Positions 1 to 11,845 of a stretch of 64,000 nucleotides of DNA are shown here, one piece after another. Source of the stretch: Golubevia sp. BC0850 (Eukaryota; Basidiomycota; Exobasidiomycetes; Golubeviales; Golubeviaceae); the NCBI GenBank assembly GCA_012976225.1, contig JAAVVG010000003.1, forward strand, positions 1,240,001-1,304,000, written 5' to 3'. The notes under the pieces were generated by a model. That model did no database searches. It worked only from the letters and a program-made list of their open reading frames with translations, and was not told the origin of the DNA. Both the position numbers and the translations under genes were made by a program. Every line of letters starts with the position of its first letter. Positions within the stretch are counted from its first letter, which is position 1.

Positions 1-3000
1 GAAGTGGATCCTTGACTGAAGTTGAGTCCTCCAGCTGGAACCTCCTCGTCGAAGAAGCCTCTTGGAGCAGAACCACTCTCTAGCGGAGTGCGAGGTTGAC
101 CTGCAAGGGATGGCATCTCCCAAAGGGAACCGACTTTTGGAGCATAGCTAGCTCCACCTTGGATTTGAGCTTGCTGCTGATGGTAGCTTTGAGGACCTGG
201 AGCTTGAGGAGTCCTCCAAAGACTAGCAGTCTGAGCGATTGAAGATGGCTCTTGACCAGCCAGAGAAGGTAGGGTGAAGCTGCGAAGACGTTGCTGAGGC
301 TTGTCTTCTCCGAAAGCTGGTTCGAGTCCAAATCTGTTCGACCCATTACCGATTGCTAGAGGCGACGAGGCCTGTGCTTGTGGAAGGAAGAACCCGGGAG
401 GTCTAGCTTGGGCTTGATGAGGTTGGCGGGCTTGTGATTCTTGAGGTTGACGAGCTTGTGAGGTTTGAGGAGCGTAAGGTTGGAATGGAGAAAAGCCAAA
501 TCCTCCCAGAGTTGTTGGTTGAGGTTTCTGTCTATCTCTGAAGCTCTCCAGAGAGGTACGTCCAGTAACCGCCTGCTGTTGGAGGTAGTTCCCACGAAGC
601 TCCTCTTGAGAAGAGAAGGATTCACCGAAAGAAGGAGTCGAGTTCGAAGACTGATGACGAGCTCCTTCAGGTTTGAACCCAACCGTTCTAGCATCTCCGA
701 TTTGCTCTCTGCTGGAAAGATGAAAATCGTCAAAGATACTCTTTAACTCTCTGCGAGCGTGAGAGGAGTTTCCGAAGAGATCATGTTGACGTCCATCGCT
801 TTGAACAGGAGACAATTGAAGTCCCAGTCCAGATTGTAAGCGTTCGTTGGCGCTGAGAGCACTCTGTAGAGATCCACTTCCAATCGATCCGAACGACGAT
901 GGCCAGAATCCACGCTGCTCTGGAGAGTTGAAAGAAGGAGCTGTAGCAGTGGGAGAGATCGAGGATCGAGGAGAGTAGATTGATGCCGAAGCTCCAAGAT
1001 TGGAGTAGCTGTGTTGACGAGAGATTGGAGAAGGGGAAGGGCTGCTGGAAACGGCAACAGAACCTCCTCCAAAAGCGGACCCAGAAGAAGAGCTAGAGAG
1101 ATCTCCACGTCCTATTCCAATCAGGATCGAGCCAGAAGAGTTCTCGATTGAATGAGCTGAGGAGCGGCTGAGTGGTGACGAGGAATTGTCTCCAGCTTGA
1201 GCTTTAGAAGCACTGATTCTAGCGAGAAGTGGACCACGCTCTACTGGCTCTCCGCTCAAAGGGGAGCTCTCATCCAGAGTAGTATGAATGAAGCTGATGA
1301 TGGAGAGAGAGAGAGATATACACCGGGTGAGTCGCTGGAATTCCAAGCGCCCTAGTTCCGTTCGATACCTTCGTACTCACCAACATCTAGCACCGTAAGG
1401 ACAAGTTCCCTTGCTTCTCCAGAAGGTACGGCAAATCTCGGTACGGTGCTGTAAGGTAGAACGAGTGAGAGAAAAGCGTCAGAAAGGGCCTCTGTTAAAG
1501 CATGATGCTTCGTCCTCTCTATCGAGTGAAGCAATGAATCAGAGACCTGGTCTTGACCTGACATAAACGTATCCATCTCAAACTCACCTTGGGATGTCTT
1601 TGAACAGGACGAAGTTCACCTCCGTGAGCAAACTGACATTTAGCACCATATCTACACTTTCCAGATTCTTCCCAAGAGCGACATCTCTCCGTCTTGTAAA
1701 GGCTCGCCTTTCTGTTCGAAGGAGAAGGACCTCCAATTGACGAACCACCATTAACCAATCCTTCGAAACCATCTTGCATCATCTTAGCATTCCAAAGAGC
1801 TTGTTGATGTTCCTCTCCCTTGGAGTCAGCTAAATGGAGCTGCTGTTGGAGAGTCAGATGAGGATTGTGAGAGTCGAAACCACCACCGTAGAGTTGAGAA
1901 GAGCTAGAGAGTTCCGAGATTGGAGAACTAGGAGAACTGCTGGATTGAGCTTGACCGATACTAGTGGTGGGAGAAGAGACTCTTTGTCTCTCAGCTTGAA
2001 CTCCGTGAAGCTTAGCCTGAGAAAATTGAAGACGTCTAATCTGTTCTGTGTAGTGTTCGATTTCCATCTCTATCTCTTGTTCGTTGTCGACTCTAGTAAC
2101 TTGACGAGATTGACTTGAAGTTGGGTCGATCTTCAGTGAAGAGCAGAACTCTACTAGCTTTGGATCTAGACTGAGATTAGAGCAAGCGATCTCATTTTGA
2201 GTCAATTCATGTTGGAGTTGAGCTGCAGTTGGAGTAGCGTACGGTCCGTTGAAGCTCAAACTTGGAGATACTCTTGGTCTTGAAGCTTGAAGGGGTGAAG
2301 TACTTGGAGTTCTGATAGTATTGGAGTCTTGATCTCTACCTTTTAAGTTCAGAAATCCTTCTGCTCCTTTGACCGTAGTTGGACTAATGGAAGGAGAATC
2401 CAAGTTGCTGCGAGGAAAGAAACTTCCACTCTTAGCATGAGCCAGAGTCAGCTCGGTTGCAGGAGAAGTAATTGGAACTGCTGAAGATTCACGAGGAACG
2501 ACTACTCCTGTTCCATCTCCAAAGACACTGACGCCTACACTCAAAGGTTTGGCAGTGAGAGTCGACGCTGGCGACGCCTCGGAGACTCCAGCCTTCGTTT
2601 CCTTCCCTTCGTCAACTTCGTCGTCTCCCATAGAGAAGAAACGAAGAGGAGGTCCACTTGATTGAATGGAGATTGATCTTGCTTTGGACGTGATGATGTG
2701 GGTAGCGGAAGTGACGGGTGAGACTGGAGATGGTGCTGGCGAGCGAGGGTAGAAAGACGAGGCGGAGGGACCTCCCAGGGACGAAGAACCTTGGCTGAAC
2801 CCTCTAGCGGCTAAGAAAGATGATCTAGTCTCTAGGTGAAGAGGGTTTGGAGAGCCTGAACTTGAGAAGGCTCTGAGAGTCTTTGGAATGGGAGAGGCAC
2901 CGTCCGACTCTGCTACCTTCGCTGAGGTCTGTTCCTTGGAGTCCAAAGAATTGGTATCGACCACATTGAGAGGATTGAATCCAGCTTCATCCCTAGAGAT

Positions 3001-3613
3001 GCTTTGAGTAACACCTGAAGGTAAGATCGTAGAGTCTAAGGGAGATGAGGGATTGAGAGAGAGGTTAGTGCAGGTGCGGAAGGAGAATAGATCCATCGAC
3101 TCTCTAGTCAAATGACTTTTTGCCTTCTGCAAACAAATAATGAGCCTTCAAAGTTTTGTTTCCAGCCGTTCTAGCGCCGGAGAAACCTCTCAATGGTGAC
3201 CTATGATGTCCAACTTCGCCAACCTCTCTACCGTGCCCTGTCTCCCTTTTGACACTCTCCAACGACGGCGACTCACCTCTGACTTCATCAAATTCCTCCA
3301 ACATTCCATTTCTATCATCTTTGAATAACCATTCTCTTGGTTCTTTCATCTCTTCTTTCTCCATAGCCTCTCCAATTCCAGCATAGCTCTCATCTTGATA
3401 GTTCTCACCGATCTCATCGTAGCTAGTCTGAAAAGACGAATCTTCGCTCAGAGCTGGAGTATCTGGCATACTTGATAGAGTAAAAGAACGTTCACGACTT
3501 TGAGAGGAAGAATCTTGAGAAGGATCACTAGCTGGAGGAGTGGCGAGAGAGTCTGATTCTTGAAGAGCTTCTTGACTGAGATTGGACTTGGTTAGTGGAT
3601 AGAGAGACTGCAT
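1..3613 (-). CDS. Tristetraprolin-like tandem CCCH zinc-finger protein (3' end outside window)
   Basis: Likely an mRNA-decay factor of the TTP/Zfs1/Cth2 family, which binds AU-rich 3' UTR elements. The start is the ATG ending at 3613. A long Ser/Pro-rich N-terminal half precedes two CCCH fingers. Finger 1 is [20 protein letters not shown] (C-X8-C-X5-C-X3-H). An intron with donor next to 1594 follows the linker RPVQRHPK, and finger 2 begins [11 protein letters not shown] second intron splits the Cys codon just before FIH of finger 2. The C-terminal part, from about 1290 to the window edge, is Ser-rich and then Gln/Pro-rich. An upstream intron lies near 3273-3110, with a clear GTGAGT donor but an uncertain acceptor. 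The stop codon is not visible. Finger 2 has C-X9-C rather than the usual C-X8-C. Family assignment is firm; RNA targets are inference. Confidence 0.85.
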
Positions 3614-5069
3614 TTTAAAGATGGAGAGGTACGGAATATGGATGGAAGTACCAATTCAATGGATTAAAAAGGGTGTGGAGGTGATAAAGGAGGAGATAAG
3701 GCAGCTTTGAAGTCGATAAGAAGAACAAGAGAGGATAGGGCTTGGTGTTGAAGACTTGTAGGTGGTGCTGCCGAGGTTCTAGAGGTTGATATGATGCTGA
3801 TTACAATCTCCAAATAGCTTTAGGGATAGATTTGAAATGGTGAGTTGATGAATAAAGTAGGAAATAGGATGAGAAACAGCGTACTTTGGAAATGACGATG
3901 AAGATGATGCTGGAAGGATCTCTCTTAAATCGATGAGAAAATCTACTCTGAACTTGATGTTGTAGCCTCTTCAAGACGTTGAAAGTTGGGAACGTTGTCA
4001 GTGAGAAGATGATTGAGCGGAGAGATGAGGGTGGGGGGGGGGCTGATGGAGGGAAGCGAGAAGAAGGTGGAGTGAAGTTATAAAGATAGATAATTTATCT
4101 TTGTGGCTAACAGATGATTTGATGAATTGAAAGTTAAATCAAAAGATAAAAGAATCAAGAAGTGAGTGAGAAAGTTGAGAAAGAGCAAAGTTGGAAGAGT
4201 TGTGGGTGGAAAGGAAGAGACGAGGGAGAAGAGAAGAGGTGAATGTCAATTCTCTTGCTTTTGTACCACAGGCTATTAATCAGCTCGTATCCCCGGCAAG
4301 GCCTTTCTACCGCGACTCTGAGATTGAGTTCATATCCACTCACATTGAAGGGGTTGTGATTCTCGTAATTGCTTGTGGTAGGAACGAATCGTTGGAGTGA
4401 AGGGGCTCGTTCGAAGAATGTCTATGCTCTTGATCGGCGAATAACGCAGAAAAAGGGAATTCAGGGACGCACAACCCGTCACGATGACACGTGAAATAGG
4501 TCGATTTAAAGATGAGAAGGTTTGCGAAGCGGATTTGAATCCCAGAAGTGGAAGAAGAAGAAGAGAAGGAAGAAGAGGGAAGAGACAAGATTCTCTTCCT
4601 TCTCTTCCTCTTGTCCTCTAATTCTTCTGTCAAGAATTTCTCTGTCCTCTCTGCTTTATATCCTTCTACCTCCTGCAAGACTTGCATGGCGTGACCGGCA
4701 TTGAAAGGCATTGCCACCCGAAATTTACCATCTCAGGGGTTTGCCTCATCCCTGAAGTCCTCAGTAAAACCATCTCTGACCCTCTTGACGGACAATTGAG
4801 TTGGCCGTGCGAATCGAAATTCGGTAGAGAGTTGACCTGCCTTGAAATTGGAGATGAAAGGAGAAACTTTGAGAGAAAAACAAATCTTTGTGGCAGGGAT
4901 TGAAGAATAACACAGGCGGCTCATGTAAAACAAGGGGTTCAATCTCAGGGGGCCCGGTCGAGAACAGCTCTTGCATTTGGAAGCCTCTCTCAGTCTTTCG
5001 TAGGGTCGTTGTTTCCTGAACTCCCTTCCTTCCTTTTCTGCCTCTTCCTTCTTTCACTTCGCTCAAGAG
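3614..5069. other. Intergenic region between divergent CCCH and UPS genes
   Basis: About 1.46 kb with no gene I can support. It should hold the promoter and 5' leader of the CCCH gene (minus) and of the UPS gene (plus). Short open frames here are low-complexity and lack any recognisable domain. Visible elements are a run of 10 G at 4033-4042 and a CACGTG E-box core within 4487-4494. Confidence 0.5.
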
Positions 5070-6802
5070 ATGGTACAGATCTGCGATAAGACTTCTTCTT
5101 TTGAGTGAGTATTTACTGAGGCTCATGAGAACAGAATGATGACGTTCTCAAAGAAGGAACTCCTGCTCTCCTTCAAAACTGTTATCTCTCTCGGACTTTC
5201 TATCAATAGATCTCTCTGACATCATACGATACTGTTTATCTGTTTCTGTTTAATTACTGAACTATACATCATCTCCCTCACTCCACCTCTCTCTCGCAGC
5301 GTTAATTTCCCAGCTTTAGTTCGAGGCTACTTCCTTCGATATCCCAATCCTTTGGCAACTCACGTTCTATCAGTTGACATAATCGATAGACAAATCCTCA
5401 AGAAATCTACCCCTTCTTACTCTTATTCAAACCTCAATTCTGATTCCTCGGAAGAAGAAGAAGAAAGTCAAGATGATCCATTGATCCTTCGAACCACCAG
5501 ATTGATTCTCAAAAGAGGCACTTTACCTAGATGGGCTCCAAAAGGTGTGATCAAGAATACTCTTTCTTGGGTTTTGGAAGAAAGTGAAATCGAACTGGAT
5601 CTGTACGACTCTTTGAACGCAGCAGCAACAGCTTCAACTTCTTCCTCAACAGATTCGAATAACTTGGGAGACGCCGTTTTGAATCCACCGGAGGGGTTAC
5701 CTGGTAGAACCATGAGGGTTTGGACTAGAAACTTGGATCATACTACTGCAATGGCGGTGACGGAAGGGATTTTGATGAAAGAGAGTGTTGAATTTCAGGA
5801 TAGGAAGGTTTTTGAGAAAGCCAAAGGGAAGGGGAAGGCTAGGGAAGTGGCTGGAGAAGACGGTGAGATCAGTGAAAATAGGTGAGCTTACTCAACAAGG
5901 TTTCATGGGAAGAAGAGAAGCGAGTTGAGGGTTTGGGAAGGAGGAGGGATAGCGGGAGAGAGGAGGGAAGCTTTTCCAAGCGATGAAACCTCCTCTAAGA
6001 TGATTAGTATTGCCTTCAAGACTAAAAATGAGGTCTATTGGTCCCCTGAAGATGCTAAGGAATGCGGTGGAGGAAGCTTTTCAGCGCATATACTCAACCG
6101 TCCAATTCTCATCTACTTCTCAAGCTGACTCCCTTCCCCCACCTTTTGTCCCTTTCTCAGTTCTGATGGATCTGAATCACAATCCTCTGACTCTAAGCTG
6201 ATGCATGATGGATTCCCTGTATCGCTTCCTCACACTATGTTGCTCACCACTGGTCACGTCGAATCTCAAGTCGGATTCTCCCTCCTTCGAAGGCGGATAG
6301 AGAAGTTTGGAGTTAATCGAGTGGGAGCTCATACCAAATCTGTGAGTATTTTACCTCATCCTTCCGCATAAGATGAAGAAAGCAGATTAGATTGACTGCA
6401 AATCAAGGCAACCTCTCGAAAGCACGACCTCTGACGTTCTCTTTCCGTCTTACCCTACTCTCTTCTCTTCAGTCACGAGATGGAATCTTACATGTCCTCT
6501 CTCATCTTCAATCATCTTCGCATGGTCAATCCGGTTCAAGCTCCTCGGGATCGTTCTCTTCTTTATCGACTGCCGCCAGTAAACCTCGAAGACTTCTAGC
6601 AGCCCTTCGACCACCTTTCTTAGATGGATATCCAGAGTCACCTCTTCAAAGAATGAAGGATTGGTGGAGAGGAATCAGGGAAAGAGACGGTGGAAGTCAA
6701 AGGATTCGAGACATCGTATTTCAACGACTGCTCTGGGATAGGGAGAGAGGGAAGAAGTTGGAAGACGGAGAAAGAGCTAGACCGGAGCAGGAACGATCCT
6801 AA
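5070..6802 (+). CDS. UPS/PRELI-domain (MSF1-like) protein, 4 exons, 375 aa
   Basis: Mitochondrial intermembrane-space lipid-transfer family (Ups1/Ups2/PRELID), which moves phosphatidic acid or phosphatidylserine with Mdm35. My spliced model is 5070-5104, 5300-5881, 6161-6341 and 6473-6802; the phases agree and the total is 1128 nt. Diagnostic stretches are FLRYPNPLATHVLSVDII, RTTRLILKRGTLPRWAP and TRNLDHT, then LLRRRIEKFGVNR near the domain end. Exon 1 supplies the usual N-terminal residues MVQICDKTSSF. At 375 aa it is much longer than the roughly 175-230 aa typical of the family. The extra length is an acidic Ser/Glu insert after the first strands, a Ser-rich and Lys-rich linker in the middle, and a C-terminal tail. 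Whether it resembles Ups1 or Ups2 more cannot be told here. Confidence 0.85.
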
Positions 6803-7631
6803 AGAACTTACTGAGACGTTTGGTTAGGTGCTGTGGTCGACAATCGATTTATTTTCACCTTCGATTTCTCTCACAATTTTCTCTTCGAAATCCCTATTGG
6901 CAAAGTTTCTCTAATCACACATCTCATCTTCAAGCTGTATTTTTAAATCGCAAATTTCACAAGCAACTAACTGTCGATCTGTAAGGTGGCATTTTGAAAA
7001 AGGCCAAACTCGACACGAATGAAGAGGTGACGTGAAAAGGGGTTGAAGCGTTGAAGTTGGATTTGTGGCTCTTCAACCCCCTGATCGCCAATCTTATATT
7101 CTAGGGGATGATTTCCCCCGGTCCGAGGAGATTCCAATACCTTGCCACCAAGAAACAACTGGCCCAAACAGCTTGCAAGCTGATTGATACAAACAACTTT
7201 CAAAGAGAGGCAGGAACTCCAACTGTCGTCCGCGGAGGAACTCTTTGAAGCATAGGCGTGGTATTCGTTTCGTCTTCAACAACTTACAAGAGTCGAAACA
7301 GGTGGCTCGTTCCGTTCGGAAACTGTGCTCCATCGAGGAGTCTTGATCATGCAGAAGTGGGAAGTAATCCTTCCGTTGAGGCCGATTTCGAAGGAACACC
7401 TTCAATCAGGGAGGAGTTCCCCTCAAAAAAAAAGACCCCATCACACCCCACGAAACAAGACTCTGTGGGGCTCCATTTAAAAGTTCTTCCGTTGCTCAAA
7501 AGGTATAAAAGGGAGAACTTCTGCCTTGAATTATTGACTTTCCCCCCTTCATCTTTCTCTCTTCTCTTCCTCCTTCAACATCCTCTCTTTCTTTTCCCCT
7601 CTCCTCCCTTCCTCTTTTCCTCTCTCTCATC
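6803..7631. other. Intergenic region upstream of the beta-glucosidase
   Basis: About 830 bp with no supportable gene. It holds the 3' end of the UPS gene and the promoter of the GH3 gene. Visible sites are a TCCGCGGA palindrome (7229-7236), a CCCCAC/GTGGGG pair between about 7450 and 7475 that fits the Mig1/CreA carbon-repressor core, and a TATA box. A pyrimidine-rich leader runs up to the ATG. Confidence 0.45.
7502..7511 (+). promoter_or_regulatory. TATA box of the beta-glucosidase gene
   Basis: The site reads GGTATAAAAG, about 125 bp before the ATG at 7632, followed by a C/T-rich initiator-like leader. The same 10-mer precedes the small secreted protein gene at 54.9 kb. I did not see TATAAAA at a comparable place before the housekeeping genes. 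Confidence 0.6.
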
Positions 7632-10600
7632 ATGGGCTTCAGACTCTCTTTGATTCAAGCGGCATCCGTCATTGGAGTTAGCACTCTCTTCTCTTCTCAA
7701 GTCGCCGCTGCACCTTTCGAAGATATCGTCTCTCAGCCATTCTTCCCAAGAGAGAACTCGAACACCAATTACACTCTCAATCTCACTACTGGAGGTACTT
7801 GGACTTCTGGTTTCGCCAAGGCCCAAGCTTTAGTGGATCAGATGACTATTGAAGAGAAAGTCAACGTCACCACTGGCTACACTGGAAAATGTGTAGGCTT
7901 TTCCGGCGAGGTGAGTGAAATCAGTGGCTTGACTCAACTTCCAGTCCCGTTCTTTGCTAAATCGCCTCCTCTTCTTTTCTTTCTCCAGGTCCCAAGACTT
8001 GGTCTTCGAGGTCTCTGTCTCCAGGATGGACCTTTAGGTGTTCGCCCAGCCCGTCGTGTCTCTCAATTCCCAGCCGGGGTCACCGTCTCTGCCTCTTTTG
8101 ATAGAGACTTGATGGCCAAGAGAGCTGAGGCCATCGCTGAAGAGTTCAGAGACAAAGGAGTCAACATCTGGCTAGGACCTGTCACCGGAGGACCCTTAGG
8201 TCGTGCCGCCAGAGGTGGAAGGAATTGGGAAGGTGAGTCGACGAGCATTTCTCTCACTCTGCGTTTCCGAATCTGACTCCTTTTCTTTGCTTTCTCAACT
8301 CCAGGTTTCGGAAGCGACGAATATCTTCACGGGGAAGCGTCTTATCTGTCCGTCAAGCACGCTCAAGAGAAAGGAGTTCTGACTTGTGCTAAACATTACA
8401 TCGCTTATGAGCAGGTGAGTGAGGGAAGGGTCAATTGCAAGAACAAGAGCTAGTCAAACTGACTTTCCCTTTTCTCCCATTCGAACTTCTCAGGAAACCT
8501 TCCGTAACCCATACAACTTAACCGAGCCCTACTCCATCTTCGATCCTCTAGAGCAGAATCCAATCTCTTCCAACATGGACGACAAGACTCTTCATGAGGT
8601 TTATTTGCGTCCATTTTCAGAAGCAGTCAGAGCAGGATCAGGTACCATTATGTGCGCTTACAATCAAGTGAGTGAGAACAGTGGCCTGAGGGATGAGAAG
8701 GAATCCACTACGAGAGGAACTCTCTGCGACTTCGCTGTTCTCCACGAGTCTGACTAATCTCCAAATGACTTTCACGTTTTTTTCAGGTCAACGGAACTAC
8801 TGCTTGTGGTGACGATCACAGCTTGAACAAGATTCTCAAAGGCGAGCTGAACTTTCAAGGTGCTGTCATCAGCGAGTGAGTAACCTATCTGAACACAGCT
8901 CTATCTTTCAGCGGACTGACTCTTTCTTATTTTGCTTTTCTTTCGCCAATCAGTTGGGGAGTGAGTAGCTCGATCTTTTGGCGAAAAGTGTTGACAGTTC
9001 GTGAGAGCTGATTTTCTTCTCTCCTTTTCTCCCTTGTTTCTTTCTGTTCCGAAGGGTACTTTGTTAGTCTTTCTTGTCTCTATATATCTTTTCGAACCTC
9101 TCGCTGACTCCATATCTTCCTTCCACATCGTTGCAGCGACACGATAAAGGATTCTCAGGGGGGTTTGGATGTCACGATGCGTGAGTAGAACAGAGAATAC
9201 ACTTGCTCGACAGTCTCTTCCCGTTGCTGACTTTTACCTTCTTTAATCTCAACTTCACCTCTGTCTTCACCAGCTGGAACTGGTTACGCCGGAATCTTTG
9301 GAGCTTTCTTTGGTGAGATTTCTCAACCCGCAATGGCGGCTTCAAGAAACTGAGTACTTACTTAGCTTCTCTATCCAAAAATTCTAGGTGATGAACTTGT
9401 TCAAGCCGTCAAAAACGATTCAGTGTCCGAGACAAGGCTCAACGGTGAGTGCGAACCCGAGCAAGGCTGACGTCAACCGATTCTCTAGCTGATTCTCCTT
9501 TCTCTCACGCTCCTCTCTCAGACATGGTCCTACGTCTTCTGGCTCCCGCTCTTGAGCATCAAGACCTTGATACTTGGCCCCAACCTCAATTCGACGTCAG
9601 AGATCTGTGAGTATCACTTTCTCCGCTCTTCTCCAAGCGCTCTCCCCTTTCACTGACTCCCCCTCAAATTTCAATATCAGTACTCTTCCAACGAACAACG
9701 TACGAGGCGATCATCACAAGATAATTAAGAAGATCGGAGAGGAGTCTATCACCCTTCTTAAGAACGAAGGAGGTCTTCCTTTGAAAGCCAAGGAGAACAT
9801 CCAGTCTAGTGAGTCCATCTTCTTCGCTGTTGTCGCCTTTGGAGTCTCAACTGACCATTCATTTCTTCCAGTCGCCATCATTGGACAAGATGCAGGTGAT
9901 AACCTAGTTGGTTGGACAAGCTGCGGCCAAAGTGAGTTTGAATCCGGACGAATAGGAGACATGTACAGCGTTCTGCATCGTTCTCTAAACCTTTCCTTTC
10001 TCCTTCTCTTTTCCTGCAGCTGGTGCATGCGGAGAGGACGCTTTCAATGGAACTCTAACCAGTTCAGGAGGTTGTGAGTTCAGAGAAGAAGATAGACGAC
10101 ATTCGAAAGAGTTGGAAGAAGAGGCTGCTCCGTCTAGTCATTCTTCGTCACTCTTCCCATTCATCTTCACTCTCAAAAAGCTGGCTGGGCTTTCCCACCA
10201 TATACCATCTCTCCCTTAGCCGCCATTCAAAATTACGTCCGTTCAGCTGGCCCAGACATCAACATCAACCTCGAAAATTTCAACACTTCCGGAGCCATCG
10301 CTCAAGCTGCTGCCTCTGAGGTCGCCATCGTCTTTGCCAATACTTGGGCTAGGGAAGGTGCCGATAGACAGAACTTGACTCTTTGGGCCAATGGAGACAG
10401 CTTGATCAAGGACGTAGCTGCGGTCAACAACAACACCATCGTCATCATTCACGCTCCAGGTCCAGTTCTAGTCGAGGAGTGGATCGAACACGAGAACATC
10501 ACTGCAGTTCTTTTCGCGTACCTTCCAGGTCAAGAGGGTGGAAACTCTCTTCCAGGAGTTCTGTTCGGAGAGAAGAGCCCTTCCGGAAAGGTGAGTCTTC

Positions 10601-11337
10601 ATTCGATCTCTCTTTGCACTCATCTCGTCCCTTCTCTGACCTTTCTCTTCTCGCACTTCAACAGTTACCTTTCACCATGGGAAAGCAAGAGTCCGACTGG
10701 TCGCCAAACGGAATCGTCTCTGACGCTGTACTAGAACCTCAAGCCAACTTCGACGAGAAGCTTCTAGTCGACTACAAGTGGTTCGACGCAAAGAATATCA
10801 CTCCTCGTTTCGAATTTGGATTCGGTCTCTCTTACTCTACCTTCGAATTCGGAGACGCTTCCATCTCTAAAGCTTTTAAGTCCGACAGCACCTCCATCCA
10901 ACCTACCGCTGAGAAGTTCGCTCAAGACGAGTTCAAGGGTGAATCTCTTTACGATGAAATCTTGGAGGTCAAGGTTGAAGTCACAAACTCTGGAGATGTC
11001 GACGCCGCCGAAGTCGCTCAACTTTACGTTCAGGTGAGTGGTTCTGTCGACGTTCGAAGTTCTTCTCTTCGAGACTAACGTGGTATCTCTTCCTTCTCTT
11101 CCACTCTCCCAGTTCCCTGAGTCTGCCAACGAGCCACCTTCTCTTCTTCGTGGATTCGAGAAGCTTTGGCTCTCCGCAGGCGAATCGAAGACCGCCACCT
11201 TCCCTCTTCGCCGTAAAGATGTCTCAGTTTGGAGCACTCTCGCTCAGAGATGGGAGATTCCTTCTGGAGACATCACTTTCAAAGTCGGATCTTCAAGCAG
11301 AGACTTGAAGACTTCCACCAAATGGTCCAAAGCTTGA
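7632..11337 (+). CDS. Secreted GH3 beta-glucosidase, 17 exons, 793 aa
   Basis: Extracellular glycoside hydrolase family 3 enzyme removing terminal beta-glucose units, as in cellobiose use or wall turnover. The N-terminus is a signal peptide (hydrophobic to about residue 25, ending VAAAP). The GH3 N-domain carries GPVTGPLGR-type and AKHYIAYEQ-type substrate-site motifs. The nucleophile Asp lies in VISDWGGTFDT. The C-domain has TLLKNEGGLPL and ADRQNLTLW, and a fibronectin-III-like domain ends the protein. My exons start at 7632, 7989, 8305, 8494, 8787, 8954, 9055, 9137, 9274, 9388, 9522, 9681, 9872, 10020, 10181, 10665 and 11113 and total 2382 nt. Two are micro-exons: 8954-8960 (7 nt) and 9055-9062 (8 nt). 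The acid/base loop before ADRQNLTLW is shorter than in Aspergillus BGL1-type enzymes as I recall them; the Glu of REGADR is the likely acid/base. Confidence 0.93.
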
Positions 11338-11845
11338 GTGTATCTCTTCTTTTGTATTCCGCTTCCCAATTTCATCCTCATCTTTTTGCACTCATATGTA
11401 TCTGTAAGACTCTTTCTAAGTGCTACCTATCACCTTTCAATGTTCTCGTGTATCTATCATCAGCCACTCTTTGTAGACGATCTCGCAACATGAACTGTCG
11501 TCGCAAATTGAATTTTCCTTCAGCTATCCTTCAATGTCTTCTATATTCTTTTTGTGAGAAATCTCCACCAGACCATGACTTTTCCAACGTCATTCGATCA
11601 ATAATGAGTTGAACTCTCAAATCAATTCGACACAAGAGGAGAAGAAACTAGAATGAATCAAAGAAAACAAAAAACAAAAATGAGCAAGAATCGTTTTTAC
11701 AAAGGTCGCTCAAAGCAAAAAAAAGAAAGAGTACGACACGAAACACTTCTTTTTTTGAAAAATACGTCAATCTTTGCAATAAAGTAAAAAAGGATTCGAA
11801 TCTTAGTAATCTTACTTCCACCAACATCCAACTCTCAAAACCTTC
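11338..11845. other. Convergent 3' intergenic region
   Basis: About 500 bp between the stop codons of GH3 (plus) and STI1 (minus). It is A/T-rich, with oligo-A/oligo-T runs around 11640-11800 that fit 3' UTR and poly(A) signals for both genes. I see no gene. Confidence 0.5.

Noticed and set aside
465-746. Plus-strand open frame opposite the CCCH gene
   Set aside because: Antisense shadow of the Ser/Gln-rich coding region; no independent feature.
4340-4717. Minus-strand open frame of 125 codons in the CCCH/UPS intergenic region
   Set aside because: Ser and Lys/Arg low complexity, no domain, no splice pattern, and no conserved-looking motif.
6967-7405. Minus-strand open frames upstream of the beta-glucosidase
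   Set aside because: Overlapping frames without domains; the region is better explained as the GH3 promoter.
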